Counted from the stretch's first letter, positions 8,531-18,869 are shown. The stretch: 64,000 bases of DNA from Lutibacter litoralis (GCF_014646675.1 NZ_BMNS01000001.1:428212-492211); one strand, 5' to 3'. A program made the numbers and translations. The notes: a model not told the origin generated them from the sequence alone.

Positions 8531-9367
8531 TTAATGAATATTGTAAAGCCATTTAATAACTTCTAAAAACTCACTGCTCCAAAAAACCTCATTATGAGCA
8601 CCTTCTGGATTTATTTTTGAAGTAATATTTTTAGATTTAAAACCAGTTTCTAATAATAATTTTTTATACTTTTTTGTATTTGAAACTACATTTTTTCCTT
8701 CTTTTTCACCAACTAACAAATACAGTTTGGATTTTTTATTTTTACCATAATTTTTGGTAAAATTTTCTACATCATCAGAAAACCAAAAAGAAGTTGATAA
8801 AGCGCCAATTTTACCAAAAGTTTTTGGGTATTTTAAACCTCCATAATATGAAATTAATCCACCTAAAGAGCTGCCAATAATGGCTGTATATTTTGCTTGT
8901 TTTTTTGTGCGGTAATTATCATCAATGTATGGTTTTAGGGTATTCTTTAAAAAATCGATATAAATTTCACCTTTTCCACCGCCATACTTTTTGTTTTTCC
9001 AGGGTGTGTATTCGTTAATACGTTCTGCACCTCCATTTTCAACAGCTACTACAATAAAACCTTTTCCAGTATTTTTATATAAATTATTTAATGTTTCATC
9101 AACTTTCCATTCGCCAGCATAAGATGTAGTTGCATCAAATAAATTTTGAGCATCGTGCATATAAATTACTGGAAATTTTTTGTTTGAAGCATTATAGTTC
9201 GGCGGAACATAAACCCAAATTTTATGGGAGATGTTATTTAGATTCGGAATAACAAATTCTTGCTTTAAAATTGAAAAGTTTTCAGTTGCTGTTTTTCCTT
9301 TTTCTTGTGAAAAAAGTGTTGAAATTGAAAGAAAAAACAGACCATAAAATTGCAATAACCTTTTCAT
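8531..9367 (-). CDS. Secreted esterase of the alpha/beta-hydrolase (esterase D-like) family
   Basis: 278 residues with a signal peptide (MKRLLQFYGLFFLSISTLFSQ). The PF00756-type fold is shown by IWVYVPPNYNAS, PVIYMHDAQNLFD, the nucleophile motif GSSLGG (Ser167) and GAHNEVFW with the likely catalytic His. Relatives include enterochelin esterase and S-formylglutathione hydrolase. Without neighbouring siderophore genes the natural ester is unknown. It starts 2 bp after the flippase stop. Confidence 0.85.
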   Translation of the reverse strand: MKRLLQFYGLFFLSISTLFSQEKGKTATENFSILKQEFVIPNLNNISHKIWVYVPPNYNASNKKFPVIYMHDAQNLFDATTSYAGEWKVDETLNNLYKNTGKGFIVVAVENGGAERINEYTPWKNKKYGGGKGEIYIDFLKNTLKPYIDDNYRTKKQAKYTAIIGSSLGGLISYYGGLKYPKTFGKIGALSTSFWFSDDVENFTKNYGKNKKSKLYLLVGEKEGKNVVSNTKKYKKLLLETGFKSKNITSKINPEGAHNEVFWSSEFLEVIKWLYNIH

Positions 9368-9369
9368 AA

Positions 9370-10827
9370 TTAATTTCGTTTTAAAATCTTTAAAATTTCC
9401 TTTTTTTCATTTAAATAAATTAAAAAACCAAATAGTAAAACCAATCCTACAGATACAAAATAATTTTCTCTAAAATAGTTAAAAGAAACATATGAAATTA
9501 GCGTAGCAGTTACTAAATAACTTATTGTTTTTTTAATGTTATATGGAACGGGATAATGTTTTTTTCCTATTATATAAGATAATAGCATCATTACTCCGTA
9601 TGCTGTTAAAGTTGCCCAAGCGGAAGCCATAAATCCTATTTTAGGAATCATAACTAAATTTAAAACAATGGTAATAATGGCTCCAATAATTGAGAAATAC
9701 ATTCCAAATCTGGTTTTATCCGTTAATTTATACCAAATAGCTAAATTGTGATAAATCCCTAATAAAAGGTTGGCTAATAAAATTATTGGAACAATTATTA
9801 AAGCTTCAAAATATTCGTCGCTACCCAATAACATAGATGCGAAGATATCTATAAATACCACAATAAATATCATAAAAAAAGCACCAGTAATAACAAACCA
9901 ATTTAATATTTTAGCATAGGTTTGGGTTGCATTTTTTTCTTCAGAATGATTGAAAAAGAAAGGTTCTGCGCCCAGCCTAAATGCCATAATAAAAAGGGTC
10001 ATAAAAACGCCTAATTTATAACAAGCGGCGTAAATTCCCATTTGTTGGTCGCCAATTAAATCTCCTAATAATAATTTATCTAAATTTTCATTAGTTACAT
10101 AAGCTAATCCCGCAATTAAAATAGGAAAAGAATAGCGTAGCATTTTTATTAATAATGCTTTATCAAATTGAAGTTTAAATTTAAAAAGTGTTGGTAATAA
10201 TAATAAAAATGTAGCTGCACTTGAAATCGTTCCTGCAATAAATATAAATATAACTTTTGGGTTGTTTTGATAGCTGGAAATTATCCAGGGTGGTAAGTTT
10301 ATGTTTTTTTGAATTGCATAGGGTACAAACCACAAGAAAAACAGGTTAAAAAAGGCGAAAATTAATATGTTTAAAACTTTGTATAATGTAAATCTAATAG
10401 GTCTGTTGGTAACACGTAAATACGCGTAAGGTATTACAACCATTGTGTCTAAAACCGTTGTCCAAATTAATAATTTAAAAAATAATGAATTTTTGAAACC
10501 AAAAAAACCTGAAATTTGGTTACTAAAAATTAACATTGTAACTAAAAATAAAAATGTGGTTGTAGCCAAACTCAAAAACGATGTTGAAACAACTTTTCCT
10601 TTTTCTTTTTCTTTTGAAAAAAAACGGAAAAAAGCAGTTTCCATTCCGTAAGTTAATAACGCATTAAAATATGCAGCATACACGTAATAATCTGTATTTA
10701 CAGCATATTTTTCGGCAGTTAATTTAGAGGTATGTAACTTTACTAATAAAATATTAATAGCTCTTGGTAAAACAGCAGCAATTCCGTAGATTATGGTGTC
10801 CTTAAAAAATTGTTTAAGTGCGTTCAA
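9370..10827 (-). CDS. Polysaccharide (oligosaccharide) flippase, MATE/MOP superfamily
   Basis: 485 residues with about 12-14 hydrophobic helices and only short loops. It starts with the family-typical DTIIYGIAAVLPRAINILLV, a Wzx-like N-terminus, and ends in a lysine-rich tail. Members flip lipid-linked glycans across the inner membrane for lipopolysaccharide, capsule or exopolysaccharide. It is the first gene of the leftward run flippase-esterase-dut(-kinase). No glycosyltransferase is immediately next to it, so the glycan cannot be named. Confidence 0.88.
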   Translation of the reverse strand: MNALKQFFKDTIIYGIAAVLPRAINILLVKLHTSKLTAEKYAVNTDYYVYAAYFNALLTYGMETAFFRFFSKEKEKGKVVSTSFLSLATTTFLFLVTMLIFSNQISGFFGFKNSLFFKLLIWTTVLDTMVVIPYAYLRVTNRPIRFTLYKVLNILIFAFFNLFFLWFVPYAIQKNINLPPWIISSYQNNPKVIFIFIAGTISSAATFLLLLPTLFKFKLQFDKALLIKMLRYSFPILIAGLAYVTNENLDKLLLGDLIGDQQMGIYAACYKLGVFMTLFIMAFRLGAEPFFFNHSEEKNATQTYAKILNWFVITGAFFMIFIVVFIDIFASMLLGSDEYFEALIIVPIILLANLLLGIYHNLAIWYKLTDKTRFGMYFSIIGAIITIVLNLVMIPKIGFMASAWATLTAYGVMMLLSYIIGKKHYPVPYNIKKTISYLVTATLISYVSFNYFRENYFVSVGLVLLFGFLIYLNEKKEILKILKRN

Positions 10828-10925
10828 ATTGGATTTTTAAAGTAAAAATATAAAAGTACAAAAGTATCACTTCATTTCAACAAAATAATTTTTAAGTTTG
10901 AATTAGTTGGTGTATTTTTAAAATA

Positions 10926-11796
10926 ATGGATTTTCAATTTCAACGACATATAGCGAACCAACTTAATTTTAAATTAACAAAAAAATTAAATTTTACATGG
11001 CAACCTGTTGAAGGAGGTAGCATAAATACCACTTATAAAATTGCAGCTAAAAGCTATAATTATTTTGTAAAAGTTAATGATAAGGATGTTTTTAAGAATG
11101 GTTTTAGTGAAGAGGTTTTAGGGTTGCAATTTTTAAAAGCAAATGGAGCAATTACTCCTAAAATAATTACTGAAGGAAATTTTAATAACAAAGTATATTT
11201 AGTGCTTAGTTGGATTGATTCGGCTTCTGAAACAACTCAGTTTTGGAAAAATTTCGCACATCAATTGGCAGATTTACATCAACATAAAGGAGTACAATTT
11301 GGATTAGAGTATACTAATTTTATGGGGCAGTTATCTCAAAAAAAACACTTTTTTAAATGATTTTTCTTCTTTTTTTATCGAAAACAGATTAAAACCACAA
11401 GTAAAATTAGCTTTTGATACAGGAGCACTTAAAACTAAAGAACTGCACTTATTCGAAAGTTTATACAAACAATTACCTACTATTTTTCCAATAGAAAATC
11501 CCAGTGTAATTCACGGAGATTTATGGAGTGGAAATTTTATTGCTACCACAAATAATAAAGCTGTTTTTATAGATCCAGCGGTTTATTATGGACATAGAGA
11601 AGTAGATTTAGCAATGAGCTTATTGTTTGGCGGATTTTCAAATATATTTTATACAACTTATAATGAAGTGTATCCTTTACAAAAAGGATTTAATAATAGA
11701 AAAGATATTTATAATTTATATCCACTATTAATTCATTTAAACTTGTTTGGAAAATCGTATTTACAAAGTATAAAAACGATAGTTTCTCAGTTTTAA
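10926..11796 (+). pseudogene. Fructosamine-kinase-like protein interrupted by a frameshift
   Basis: Two pieces in different frames together make one complete protein of about 289 residues. The first (10926-11360) carries the N-lobe: VEGGSINTTYKI and YFVKVND with the ATP-site lysine. The second, from about 11345, carries the catalytic lobe: IHGDLWSGNF, then VFIDPAVYYGHREVDLAM. The frame changes at a run of eight A (11338-11345). Removing one A gives QKNTFLNDFSSFFIENRLKPQ, which is family-like. So this is a one-base insertion, a sequencing error, or a site rescued by polymerase slippage. The family phosphorylates ketoamine-glycated proteins or small metabolites. A TAAGTTTG -7 element is at 10893-10900. 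Confidence 0.85.
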
Positions 11797-11798
11797 GT

Positions 11799-11827
11799 TT
11801 GCATTTCATTTAGTTTCTTTACTTTTG
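11799..11827 (+). promoter_or_regulatory. Promoter of gpsA
   Basis: TTG (11799-11801), an 18-nt spacer and TACTTTTG (11820-11827) match the Bacteroidota primary-sigma consensus. The gpsA ATG is 20 bp downstream. Confidence 0.65.
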
Positions 11828-11847
11828 ATACGCAAAAATCTTATAAA

Positions 11848-12843
11848 ATGAACACAAACCCTAAAATAGCCGTTTTTGGAGGTGGGAGCTGGGCAACAGC
11901 CATTGTAAAAATGCTTTCTGAAAATTTAGAGCAAGTTGGCTGGTATATGAGAAGTCAGAGCGCTATAGATTATATAAAAGAAAATGATCACAATCCAAAT
12001 TATATAAGTTCTGCAACGTTTAATGTAAACCAATTATACTTGTCGAGTGATATTAACGAAATGGTAAAATATGCAGATATTTTAATTTTTTCAATTCCAT
12101 CGGCATTTGTAAAAACAGAATTAGATAAAATAACAGAGCCTTTTACTTCAAAAATTGTGTTTTCAGCAATAAAAGGAATTATTCCAGAAAGTGGTTTAAT
12201 TGTAGGAGAACATTTTAATAAAATATTAAATGTTCCAATTGAAAATATTGGGGTAATTACGGGTCCTTGTCATGCCGAAGAGGTTGCAATGGAACGTTTA
12301 TCGTATTTAACAATTGCTTGTAAAGATGAAGAAAAGGCGAAACTTGTAAGTAAATTTATTTCTAGTCATTATATAAAAACCAAAATTTCAGACGATATTA
12401 TTGGAGCAGAATATGCCGCCATGCTTAAAAATATTTATGCAATAGCAGCAGGGATAGCGCATGGTTTAGGTTATGGAGATAATTTTCAAGCAGTATTAAT
12501 GTCCAATTCAATTCGAGAAATAAAACGTTTTATTAAAAAAGTGCATAGAATGAAACGTAATATTAATAATTCTGCCTATTTAGGTGATTTGTTAGTTACG
12601 GGTTATTCTGTTTTTAGTAGAAATAGAATGTTTGGAAATATGATTGGTAAAGGGTACACTGTAAAAAGCGCTATGATGGAAATGAGTATGGTTGCAGAAG
12701 GATATTATGCCACAAAAAGTGCCTATTTATTAAATGAAAAAAATAACACAAAAACACCAATTATTGATGCCGTTTATCAAATTCTGTACGAAAATAAAAA
12801 TCCAAAAACAATATTTAAAAATTTAACAGAACTTATAGATTAA
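11848..12843 (+). CDS. gpsA: Glycerol-3-phosphate dehydrogenase [NAD(P)+]
   Basis: 331 residues. It reduces dihydroxyacetone phosphate to sn-glycerol 3-phosphate, the backbone for phospholipid synthesis. Seen: dinucleotide-binding FGGGSWATAIVKML near the N-terminus, TGPCHAEEVAME, and the catalytic-lysine block GAEYAAMLKNIYAIAAGIAHG followed by LGDLLVTGYSVFSRNRMFG. Length and motif order are complete. It is transcribed alone or with the short upstream pseudogene; a good promoter lies directly upstream. Confidence 0.96.
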   Translation: MNTNPKIAVFGGGSWATAIVKMLSENLEQVGWYMRSQSAIDYIKENDHNPNYISSATFNVNQLYLSSDINEMVKYADILIFSIPSAFVKTELDKITEPFTSKIVFSAIKGIIPESGLIVGEHFNKILNVPIENIGVITGPCHAEEVAMERLSYLTIACKDEEKAKLVSKFISSHYIKTKISDDIIGAEYAAMLKNIYAIAAGIAHGLGYGDNFQAVLMSNSIREIKRFIKKVHRMKRNINNSAYLGDLLVTGYSVFSRNRMFGNMIGKGYTVKSAMMEMSMVAEGYYATKSAYLLNEKNNTKTPIIDAVYQILYENKNPKTIFKNLTELID

Positions 12844-12910
12844 CAGTAACTTACTGCAAATTTATTTTTAAGTTTCTTGCAAAAGAGCATTAATAATAGC
12901 AAAATAATAG

Positions 12911-12918
12911 TAACTTTG
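12911..12918 (+). promoter_or_regulatory. -7 promoter element of the cold-shock gene
   Basis: TAACTTTG followed by C, matching TAnnTTTGC, 22 bp before the ATG. No TTG lies at the usual -33 distance; the nearest upstream is 31 bp away, so the -33 element is weak or absent. Confidence 0.5.
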
Positions 12919-12940
12919 CACTTTAATTTATTTTTTAACA

Positions 12941-13132
12941 ATGAAAAAAGGTACAGTAAAATTTTTTAACGAATCTAAAGGTTTTGGATTTGTAACAGAA
13001 GCAGGTTCTAACACAGATTATTTTGTGCACATTTCTGGATTGATTGACGAAATCAGAGAAGGAGATGAGGTAGAATTTGAACTTAAAGAAGGTAAAAAAG
13101 GTTTAAATGCAGTTAACGTAAAAGTTATCTAA
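12941..13132 (+). CDS. Cold-shock domain protein
   Basis: A 63-residue single cold-shock (OB-fold) domain that binds single-stranded RNA and DNA. It shows MKKGTVKFFNESKGFGFV, with RNP1 as KGFGFV, and RNP2 as YFVHI. The tail is KGLNAVNVKVI. Such proteins melt mRNA structure and are often abundant at low temperature or in fast growth. A monocistronic unit is indicated by a -7 element upstream and a strong terminator 23 bp downstream. Confidence 0.96.
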   Translation: MKKGTVKFFNESKGFGFVTEAGSNTDYFVHISGLIDEIREGDEVEFELKEGKKGLNAVNVKVI

Positions 13133-13155
13133 TAAAATAATCTTTTAAAAAGCGT

Positions 13156-13184
13156 AAAAATCCATTCAATTAGAGTGGATTTTT
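13156..13184 (+). terminator. Intrinsic terminator of the cold-shock gene
   Basis: 9-bp perfect stem AAAAATCCA / TGGATTTTT, extendable to 12 bp with a 5-nt loop, running into T8 (13181-13188). Confidence 0.9.
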
Positions 13185-13335
13185 TTTTAAAATAAAAACC
13201 AAAACTTTAGCACTACTTCCTTAAATTTTACAATAAAACTTTTATGTATTTGCATATCAGTTTCTTACAAGTGCCTGGGTTTTAACCAGTCTTTATCAAT
13301 TGACAAATGTCATACAAATAGAACTGTTTTTTAGG

Positions 13336-13343
13336 TAATTTTG
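13336..13343 (+). promoter_or_regulatory. -7 promoter element upstream of hemG-like gene
   Basis: TAATTTTG matches TAnnTTTG, 22 bp before the ATG at 13366. No TTG at the consensus -33 distance. Confidence 0.4.
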
Positions 13344-13365
13344 ATACTTTAATAATATATATGTT

Positions 13366-13893
13366 ATGAGTGAACGAATTGGAATTTTATACGCAACAGT
13401 TGACGGACAAACAACAAAAATTTGTAATGAAATTGTAAAAACGTTAAAGGGAAAAAACGCAGATGTTCAATTATTTACCATTGATACTTTTAAAAACAAT
13501 ATTTCAGATTTTGATAAATTTGTTATTGCATCGAGTATAAGATATGGAGTTCACGATAAAGAAATAATTGCATTTATTAACAAAAATAAAGCTGAATTAG
13601 ACACTATTAAAACAGCTTTCTTTTCAGTGAATTTAGTTGCTAGAAAACCAGAAAAAAGCACGCCAGAAACCAATCCTTATGTGGTTAAGTTCTTTAAAAC
13701 TATAGATTGGAAACCTACAATTACCGAAGTTTTTGCAGGTATGTTAGATTATAAAAAATACAAACCTTTTGATAGAATAATGATTCAGTTTATTATGTGG
13801 ATGACAAAAGGACCTACCGATAAAAATACTAAGATTGAATACACAAACTGGGAAAAAGTGAAATTATTTGCAGATGTAGTTCGAACTATTTAA
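13366..13893 (+). CDS. hemG: HemG-type menaquinone-dependent protoporphyrinogen oxidase
   Basis: 175-residue flavodoxin-fold protein. GILYATVDGQTTKIC is the FMN phosphate loop. ASSIRYGVHDKEI, FFSVNLVARKPEKSTPETNPY and FAGMLDYKKYKPFDRIMIQFIMWMTKGPT are HemG-specific; the last amphipathic stretch probably docks to the membrane. HemG oxidises protoporphyrinogen IX to protoporphyrin IX using quinone as acceptor, the penultimate step of protohaem synthesis. Length matches E. coli HemG (181). No haem genes adjoin it. It lies 46 bp upstream of the large hybrid kinase. Confidence 0.88.
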   Translation: MSERIGILYATVDGQTTKICNEIVKTLKGKNADVQLFTIDTFKNNISDFDKFVIASSIRYGVHDKEIIAFINKNKAELDTIKTAFFSVNLVARKPEKSTPETNPYVVKFFKTIDWKPTITEVFAGMLDYKKYKPFDRIMIQFIMWMTKGPTDKNTKIEYTNWEKVKLFADVVRTI

Positions 13894-13939
13894 ATTATTA
13901 TGTTAATTTACAGATAGTTTAAAAAAATCAATAAGTGAA

Positions 13940-16900
13940 ATGGTTGATAAATATATTGAAAAAACCCTAAAATTTATATCCGAAAATGGTTATAAATTAG
14001 AAGGCAATGAATTCTTAAAAGAAACAGCCATCTTTTTAACCAAATTATTGGATGTCAATTATGTTATAATTGATAAGTATTCAATTAAAGAGCAAGATAT
14101 TGCTAAAATTGAATGTTTTTATACAAATAAAGAACAAAAATTTTTCCCTAAAACATCATATAATTTATCAAATACACCTTGCGAAAATGTTATAAACAAA
14201 AGTATTTGTAGTTATCCTTCTAATGCTAAAAATTTATTTCCAAAAGATACCCTACTAACTAAACTAAATATTGAAAGTTATATTGGGATTCCATTGTGGA
14301 GTTCAAAAATGGAACCAATTGGATTAATTGCTATAATGCATAATAAACCAATTGTTGATGTTAACACAGTTGAGAAAATAATTAAAATACTAGCCATTAA
14401 AATTGAAAATATCTTAGAGAATATTATTTTTAATGAACAGATTACTACAAAAAATATAGATATAGAAACCTCTCAAAAGAATTTTGAAAAATTATCAAAT
14501 TTAACTTTTGAAGGAATTTTAATTCATAAAGAGGGTGTTGCAATTGATGTAAATCTTTCGTTTGCAAAAATGTTTGGTTATGAAAAAGAAGCGCTAATTG
14601 GCAAAAATGTTATTAATATTCTTTTTGACAAACAATTTCATCAAAAATTTTATAATAATTCTAAAAAACCACATGCCTTTTCTTATGAAATGGAAGGAAT
14701 TAGAAAAGATAAAACAAGATTCTTCGTCGAAATAGAATCTAAATTTATTGAATTAAAAGATGATGAAAAAATTAGAGTGTCATCATTTAGAGATATCTCT
14801 AGAAGAAAACAAGCTGAATTTAATTTAAATGAAGCCCAAAAAATTGCAAAAATTGGCACATTTGTTTTAGATATTGCGTCAGGTTTTTGGGAAAGCACAC
14901 CTGTTTTAGATGAAATTTTAGGGATTGATAAAAATTTTATTAAAAATTCTGAAAACTTAGCTTTTATTATTTATCCAGAAGATCAAGAAATAGTCTCAAT
15001 TGATATTAAGGATTTAGTTGAGAAAAAAATTGCATCTTATGATAAAGAATACCGAATTATAAGAAACAATGATAAACAAGTTAGATGGGTAAATAGTTTA
15101 GGTAAATTAGAATTTGATTCAAGTGGAAACCCAATAAAAATTATTGGTACTGTTCAAGATATCACTATTACAAAAAATAGAAATAGAGAACTAGAAAAAG
15201 CATTGCAAAAAGCTGAGGAAAGTGAAAATAGTTTGTTTGAAGCCCAAAAAATTGCAGAACTAGGTTCATATTCCTTTGATATTACAAATGGATTTTGGAG
15301 TAGTTCAATAATTTTAAATAAAATATTTGGAATAAAAGAAAGTTATGTAAAAGATGTTACTAATTGGATACAGTTAATTCATCCCGATGATAGAGAGGAA
15401 ATGATTTCTTATTTAGAAACAAATATTCTAAAAAATCACGAAAGTTTTGATAAACAATACCGTATTATTAGAAATAATGATAAAGAAATTAAATGGGTTC
15501 ATGGTTTTGGAAAACTAAATTTTGATGAAAAAGGAAAACCAACTCAATTGGTAGGAACAATTCAAGATGTCACTTCAATACTAGAAATACAAGAAGCGCT
15601 TCAGAAAGCAAAGCAGGTTGCCGAAGAGAGCGAATTATTATTTAAATCTCTAATAGAACATGCAGGAGATGCTATGTATTTATCTGATTTTGATGGAAAT
15701 ATTATTCAAGTTAATAATAAAGCAATTAAAAATTCAGGATATAGTAGAAAAGAACTTCTGTCTATGAATACCAAACAGCTTGAAGCGGAATTTAACGAGT
15801 TGGATAGAAAAAAGTCCGCATGGAGTGAACTAACAAGAAAGAATAATATAACAATTGAAACTTTACATAAAAGAAAGGATGGATTGGTTTTTCCTGTTGA
15901 AATAAATATTGCAGTTCTTAAAATTGGTGTAAAAAAGCTATTACTTGGTTTTGCACGTGATATTTCAATTAGAAAAAAGAGGTTAAAAGAATTTAAATTA
16001 TTATCAACGGCAGTAAACCAAAGTGCTAATGCCATTGTAATTACTGATATAAATGGAAATATTGAGTTTACAAATCCAAAATTTAGTTTATTAACTGGTT
16101 ATGGTGCACAAGAAGTTAAAGGGAAATCACCTAATATTTTAAATTCTGGGTTGCACCCAGAAAAGTTTTTTAAAAATTTATGGGATACAATTTTAAACGG
16201 AGAGGATTGGCAAGGGGTCTTTCAAAATAAAACGAAAGATGGAACTTTAATTTGGGATAGTACCACAATTACTCCAGTCAAAAATGATGTAGGTGAGATT
16301 ACAAATTTTTTAGCAATTAAAGAAGATATTACTGAACAAAAGAATTCAGAAATAAATTTAAATGCTGCCTATGCTAAGATTGAAGAAAATGAAAATTATT
16401 TAAAACGAATATTACAAACGGCTAATGAAGGTTTTTGGATAATTAATAACAAGGCTCAAACTACGGATGTTAATATAAAAATGTGCAGTATTTTAGGCTA
16501 TAAAAAGGAAGAATTTATAGGTAAATCTATTTTCGATTTTGTTGATAAAAAGAACCGTACTATTTTTAAAAACCAAATAAAACAAAGAGAGAAAGGGTTA
16601 TCGACGACTTATGAAATCGAACTCATAAAAAAAAGTGGAGAAAATGTAATTTGCCTATTTAATACATCACCAATTTATGATAATGAAAACATTAGAAAAG
16701 GGTCATTTGCTTTAGTAACCGATATTACAACTTTAAAACTGTCATCTAATAAACTTAAATTAAGAAATAAAGAATTAAATAGGCTAAGTAAAGAGTTATT
16801 TGAAAAAAACCAATTGTTAAATATTTCAAGAGATAGATTTGTAAATTTATTTGAACATAGTCCAGTATCGTTATGGGAAGAAGATTTTTCAGAGGTTAAA

Positions 16901-18862
16901 AATTTTATAAAAAGTAAAGGCGTTAAAAATAAAGATTTAGAAGAGTATTTTAATAATAATCATAATTTTTTATTAGAATGTATTTTAAAAATAAGCATTA
17001 TAAAGGTAAATAAAAATACACTGAGCCTTTTTGGAGCAAAAGATATTGAAGAATTAAAAATACATTTAAAAAACAGCAACAGGGATATAAATTTTCAAAC
17101 CCTTAAAAAAGAGATTCTTGCAATTGTATTAGGGAATAAAACTTTTTCTTGCGAGACAGAATTTTCTAAAATAGATGGAACTTTAATTTCTGCAGTTATA
17201 AAGTCTAAAATTGACAGCGATGGAAAAGCAATTGTTTCTGTATTAGATATTACAGATATAAAAAACACAAGAGATCAATTGAAAAAGGCTAAATTAAAAG
17301 CTGAAAAAAGTGATGAACGTTACAGGTTAGCAGTATCAGCTACTGGTTTAGGTATTTGGGATTGGGATGTAATTTCAAATAAAGCATTTTACTCAAAGCT
17401 TTATAAAATGCAATTAGGATATGAGGATCACGAGTTAGAAAATGTATTTTCAACTTGGGAAAATCTATTGCATCCAGATGATTATGAGTCTACGGTGCTT
17501 AAATTTAAAAATTATTTAAAAAATCCTGTAGGACAGTATCTTTCTGAATTTAGGATGAAACATAAGAACGGATCCTATATTTCTATATTTTCAATGGCAG
17601 AATCGATTAAAAATGAAAAAGGTGAAGTAATTCGAATGTTTGGTTCACATAGAGATATTACCGTTAGAAAAAAAGCACTTAAAAATCTAGAAGAACAAAC
17701 TGCAGAATTGGTTAAATCGAAAGAAAAAGCTGAAGAAAGTAATAGACTAAAAACAGAGTTCTTAAATAATATGTCTCATGAAATTAGAACTCCAATGAAT
17801 GGTATTTTAGGTTTTTCTCAATTCTTATTAGATGAAAATTTGCCTATTTCTAAAAGGAATTACTTTATAAAAATAATTCAAAATAGTGGAAATCAATTAC
17901 TTAGAGTTATTGATGATATTCTGGAAATTTCAAGACTAGAAACTAAACAAGTTAAAGTAATTGAAAAACCTGTTTGTTTAAATGATTTGTTAATGGAATT
18001 ATTTTCTGTTTTTGATTTAAAAGCAAAAGAAAATCAAATACCGTTATATATAAAAACAGGGCTTTCTGATGAACAAAGCACTATTTATGCGGATAAATCA
18101 AAGCTTAATAAAATAATAAGTAACTTGTTAGAAAATTCTTTTAAATATACGAACAAAGGAAGTATTAATTTTGGCTATAAACTTATTAATAACAACATAG
18201 AAATTTTTGTAAAAGATACTGGAATTGGTATTAATATTGAAAAACAGAAAATTATTTTTGAAAGATTTTTGCAAGAAAATGAAGAAACCTCTAGAGCTTC
18301 AGGCGGATTAGGACTAGGGTTATCTATTGCAAAAGAAAATACCGAATTATTAGGAGGTGAAATTTCTGTAAATTCTATAAAATGGAAAGGATCAACTTTT
18401 ACTGTATCAATACCTTATAAGCCTGTTAATACAAATTTTAAAATGCATAATTTTAATGAAAATAATAATAATATTAAAGAAAAATTAAAATATACTATTT
18501 TAATAGCTGAAGATGAAGAAATGAATTATTTATTTCTTGAAATCTTAGTTTCAAAAATATTTAATCAAAATTGTAATATTTTACATGTAATAGATGGTGT
18601 AGAAGCTGTTAAATTGTGCAAGGAAAAAGCAGCTATAGATTTGATATTGATGGATATAAATATGCCAAAAATGAATGGGCTTGAAGCGACTAAAAAGATT
18701 AGAGAGTTTAGCCCTAATTTACCAATAATAGCGCAAACTGCTTATTCATCAATTGAAGATAAAGAAAAAGCCGTTTCGGCAGGTTGTAATGGCTTTATTT
18801 CTAAGCCTATAAATAAAGAGGAACTAAAAACAATAATAGATCACCATTTGAATTTGAAATAA
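13940..18862 (+). CDS. Cytoplasmic multi-PAS hybrid histidine kinase with receiver domain
   Basis: 1640 residues without signal peptide or membrane helix. Order: GAF-like domain (about 10-165); eight PAS domains (about 185-290, 300-420, 432-553, 565-680, 682-802, 818-935, 967-1113, 1129-1255), several ending in a DIT/DIS-type PAC motif; HisKA with His1280 in NNMSHEIRTPMNG; HATPase with DTGIGI and LGLGLSIAKENTELLGGE; and a C-terminal receiver with phospho-acceptor Asp1572 in LILMDINMPKMNG. PAS2 and PAS3 share YRIIRNNDK and flanking sequence, indicating internal duplication. It lacks an HPt domain or DNA-binding output, so the downstream partner is encoded elsewhere. The next gene, 7 bp away, is a secreted propeller protein. 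Confidence 0.93.
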   Translation: MVDKYIEKTLKFISENGYKLEGNEFLKETAIFLTKLLDVNYVIIDKYSIKEQDIAKIECFYTNKEQKFFPKTSYNLSNTPCENVINKSICSYPSNAKNLFPKDTLLTKLNIESYIGIPLWSSKMEPIGLIAIMHNKPIVDVNTVEKIIKILAIKIENILENIIFNEQITTKNIDIETSQKNFEKLSNLTFEGILIHKEGVAIDVNLSFAKMFGYEKEALIGKNVINILFDKQFHQKFYNNSKKPHAFSYEMEGIRKDKTRFFVEIESKFIELKDDEKIRVSSFRDISRRKQAEFNLNEAQKIAKIGTFVLDIASGFWESTPVLDEILGIDKNFIKNSENLAFIIYPEDQEIVSIDIKDLVEKKIASYDKEYRIIRNNDKQVRWVNSLGKLEFDSSGNPIKIIGTVQDITITKNRNRELEKALQKAEESENSLFEAQKIAELGSYSFDITNGFWSSSIILNKIFGIKESYVKDVTNWIQLIHPDDREEMISYLETNILKNHESFDKQYRIIRNNDKEIKWVHGFGKLNFDEKGKPTQLVGTIQDVTSILEIQEALQKAKQVAEESELLFKSLIEHAGDAMYLSDFDGNIIQVNNKAIKNSGYSRKELLSMNTKQLEAEFNELDRKKSAWSELTRKNNITIETLHKRKDGLVFPVEINIAVLKIGVKKLLLGFARDISIRKKRLKEFKLLSTAVNQSANAIVITDINGNIEFTNPKFSLLTGYGAQEVKGKSPNILNSGLHPEKFFKNLWDTILNGEDWQGVFQNKTKDGTLIWDSTTITPVKNDVGEITNFLAIKEDITEQKNSEINLNAAYAKIEENENYLKRILQTANEGFWIINNKAQTTDVNIKMCSILGYKKEEFIGKSIFDFVDKKNRTIFKNQIKQREKGLSTTYEIELIKKSGENVICLFNTSPIYDNENIRKGSFALVTDITTLKLSSNKLKLRNKELNRLSKELFEKNQLLNISRDRFVNLFEHSPVSLWEEDFSEVKNFIKSKGVKNKDLEEYFNNNHNFLLECILKISIIKVNKNTLSLFGAKDIEELKIHLKNSNRDINFQTLKKEILAIVLGNKTFSCETEFSKIDGTLISAVIKSKIDSDGKAIVSVLDITDIKNTRDQLKKAKLKAEKSDERYRLAVSATGLGIWDWDVISNKAFYSKLYKMQLGYEDHELENVFSTWENLLHPDDYESTVLKFKNYLKNPVGQYLSEFRMKHKNGSYISIFSMAESIKNEKGEVIRMFGSHRDITVRKKALKNLEEQTAELVKSKEKAEESNRLKTEFLNNMSHEIRTPMNGILGFSQFLLDENLPISKRNYFIKIIQNSGNQLLRVIDDILEISRLETKQVKVIEKPVCLNDLLMELFSVFDLKAKENQIPLYIKTGLSDEQSTIYADKSKLNKIISNLLENSFKYTNKGSINFGYKLINNNIEIFVKDTGIGINIEKQKIIFERFLQENEETSRASGGLGLGLSIAKENTELLGGEISVNSIKWKGSTFTVSIPYKPVNTNFKMHNFNENNNNIKEKLKYTILIAEDEEMNYLFLEILVSKIFNQNCNILHVIDGVEAVKLCKEKAAIDLILMDINMPKMNGLEATKKIREFSPNLPIIAQTAYSSIEDKEKAVSAGCNGFISKPINKEELKTIIDHHLNLK

Positions 18863-18869
18863 TAAAAAA

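Noticed and set aside
11614-11796. Separate 60-residue gene
   Set aside because: It is the C-terminal end of the frameshifted fructosamine-kinase-like gene; homologous frame is open far upstream of its ATG.
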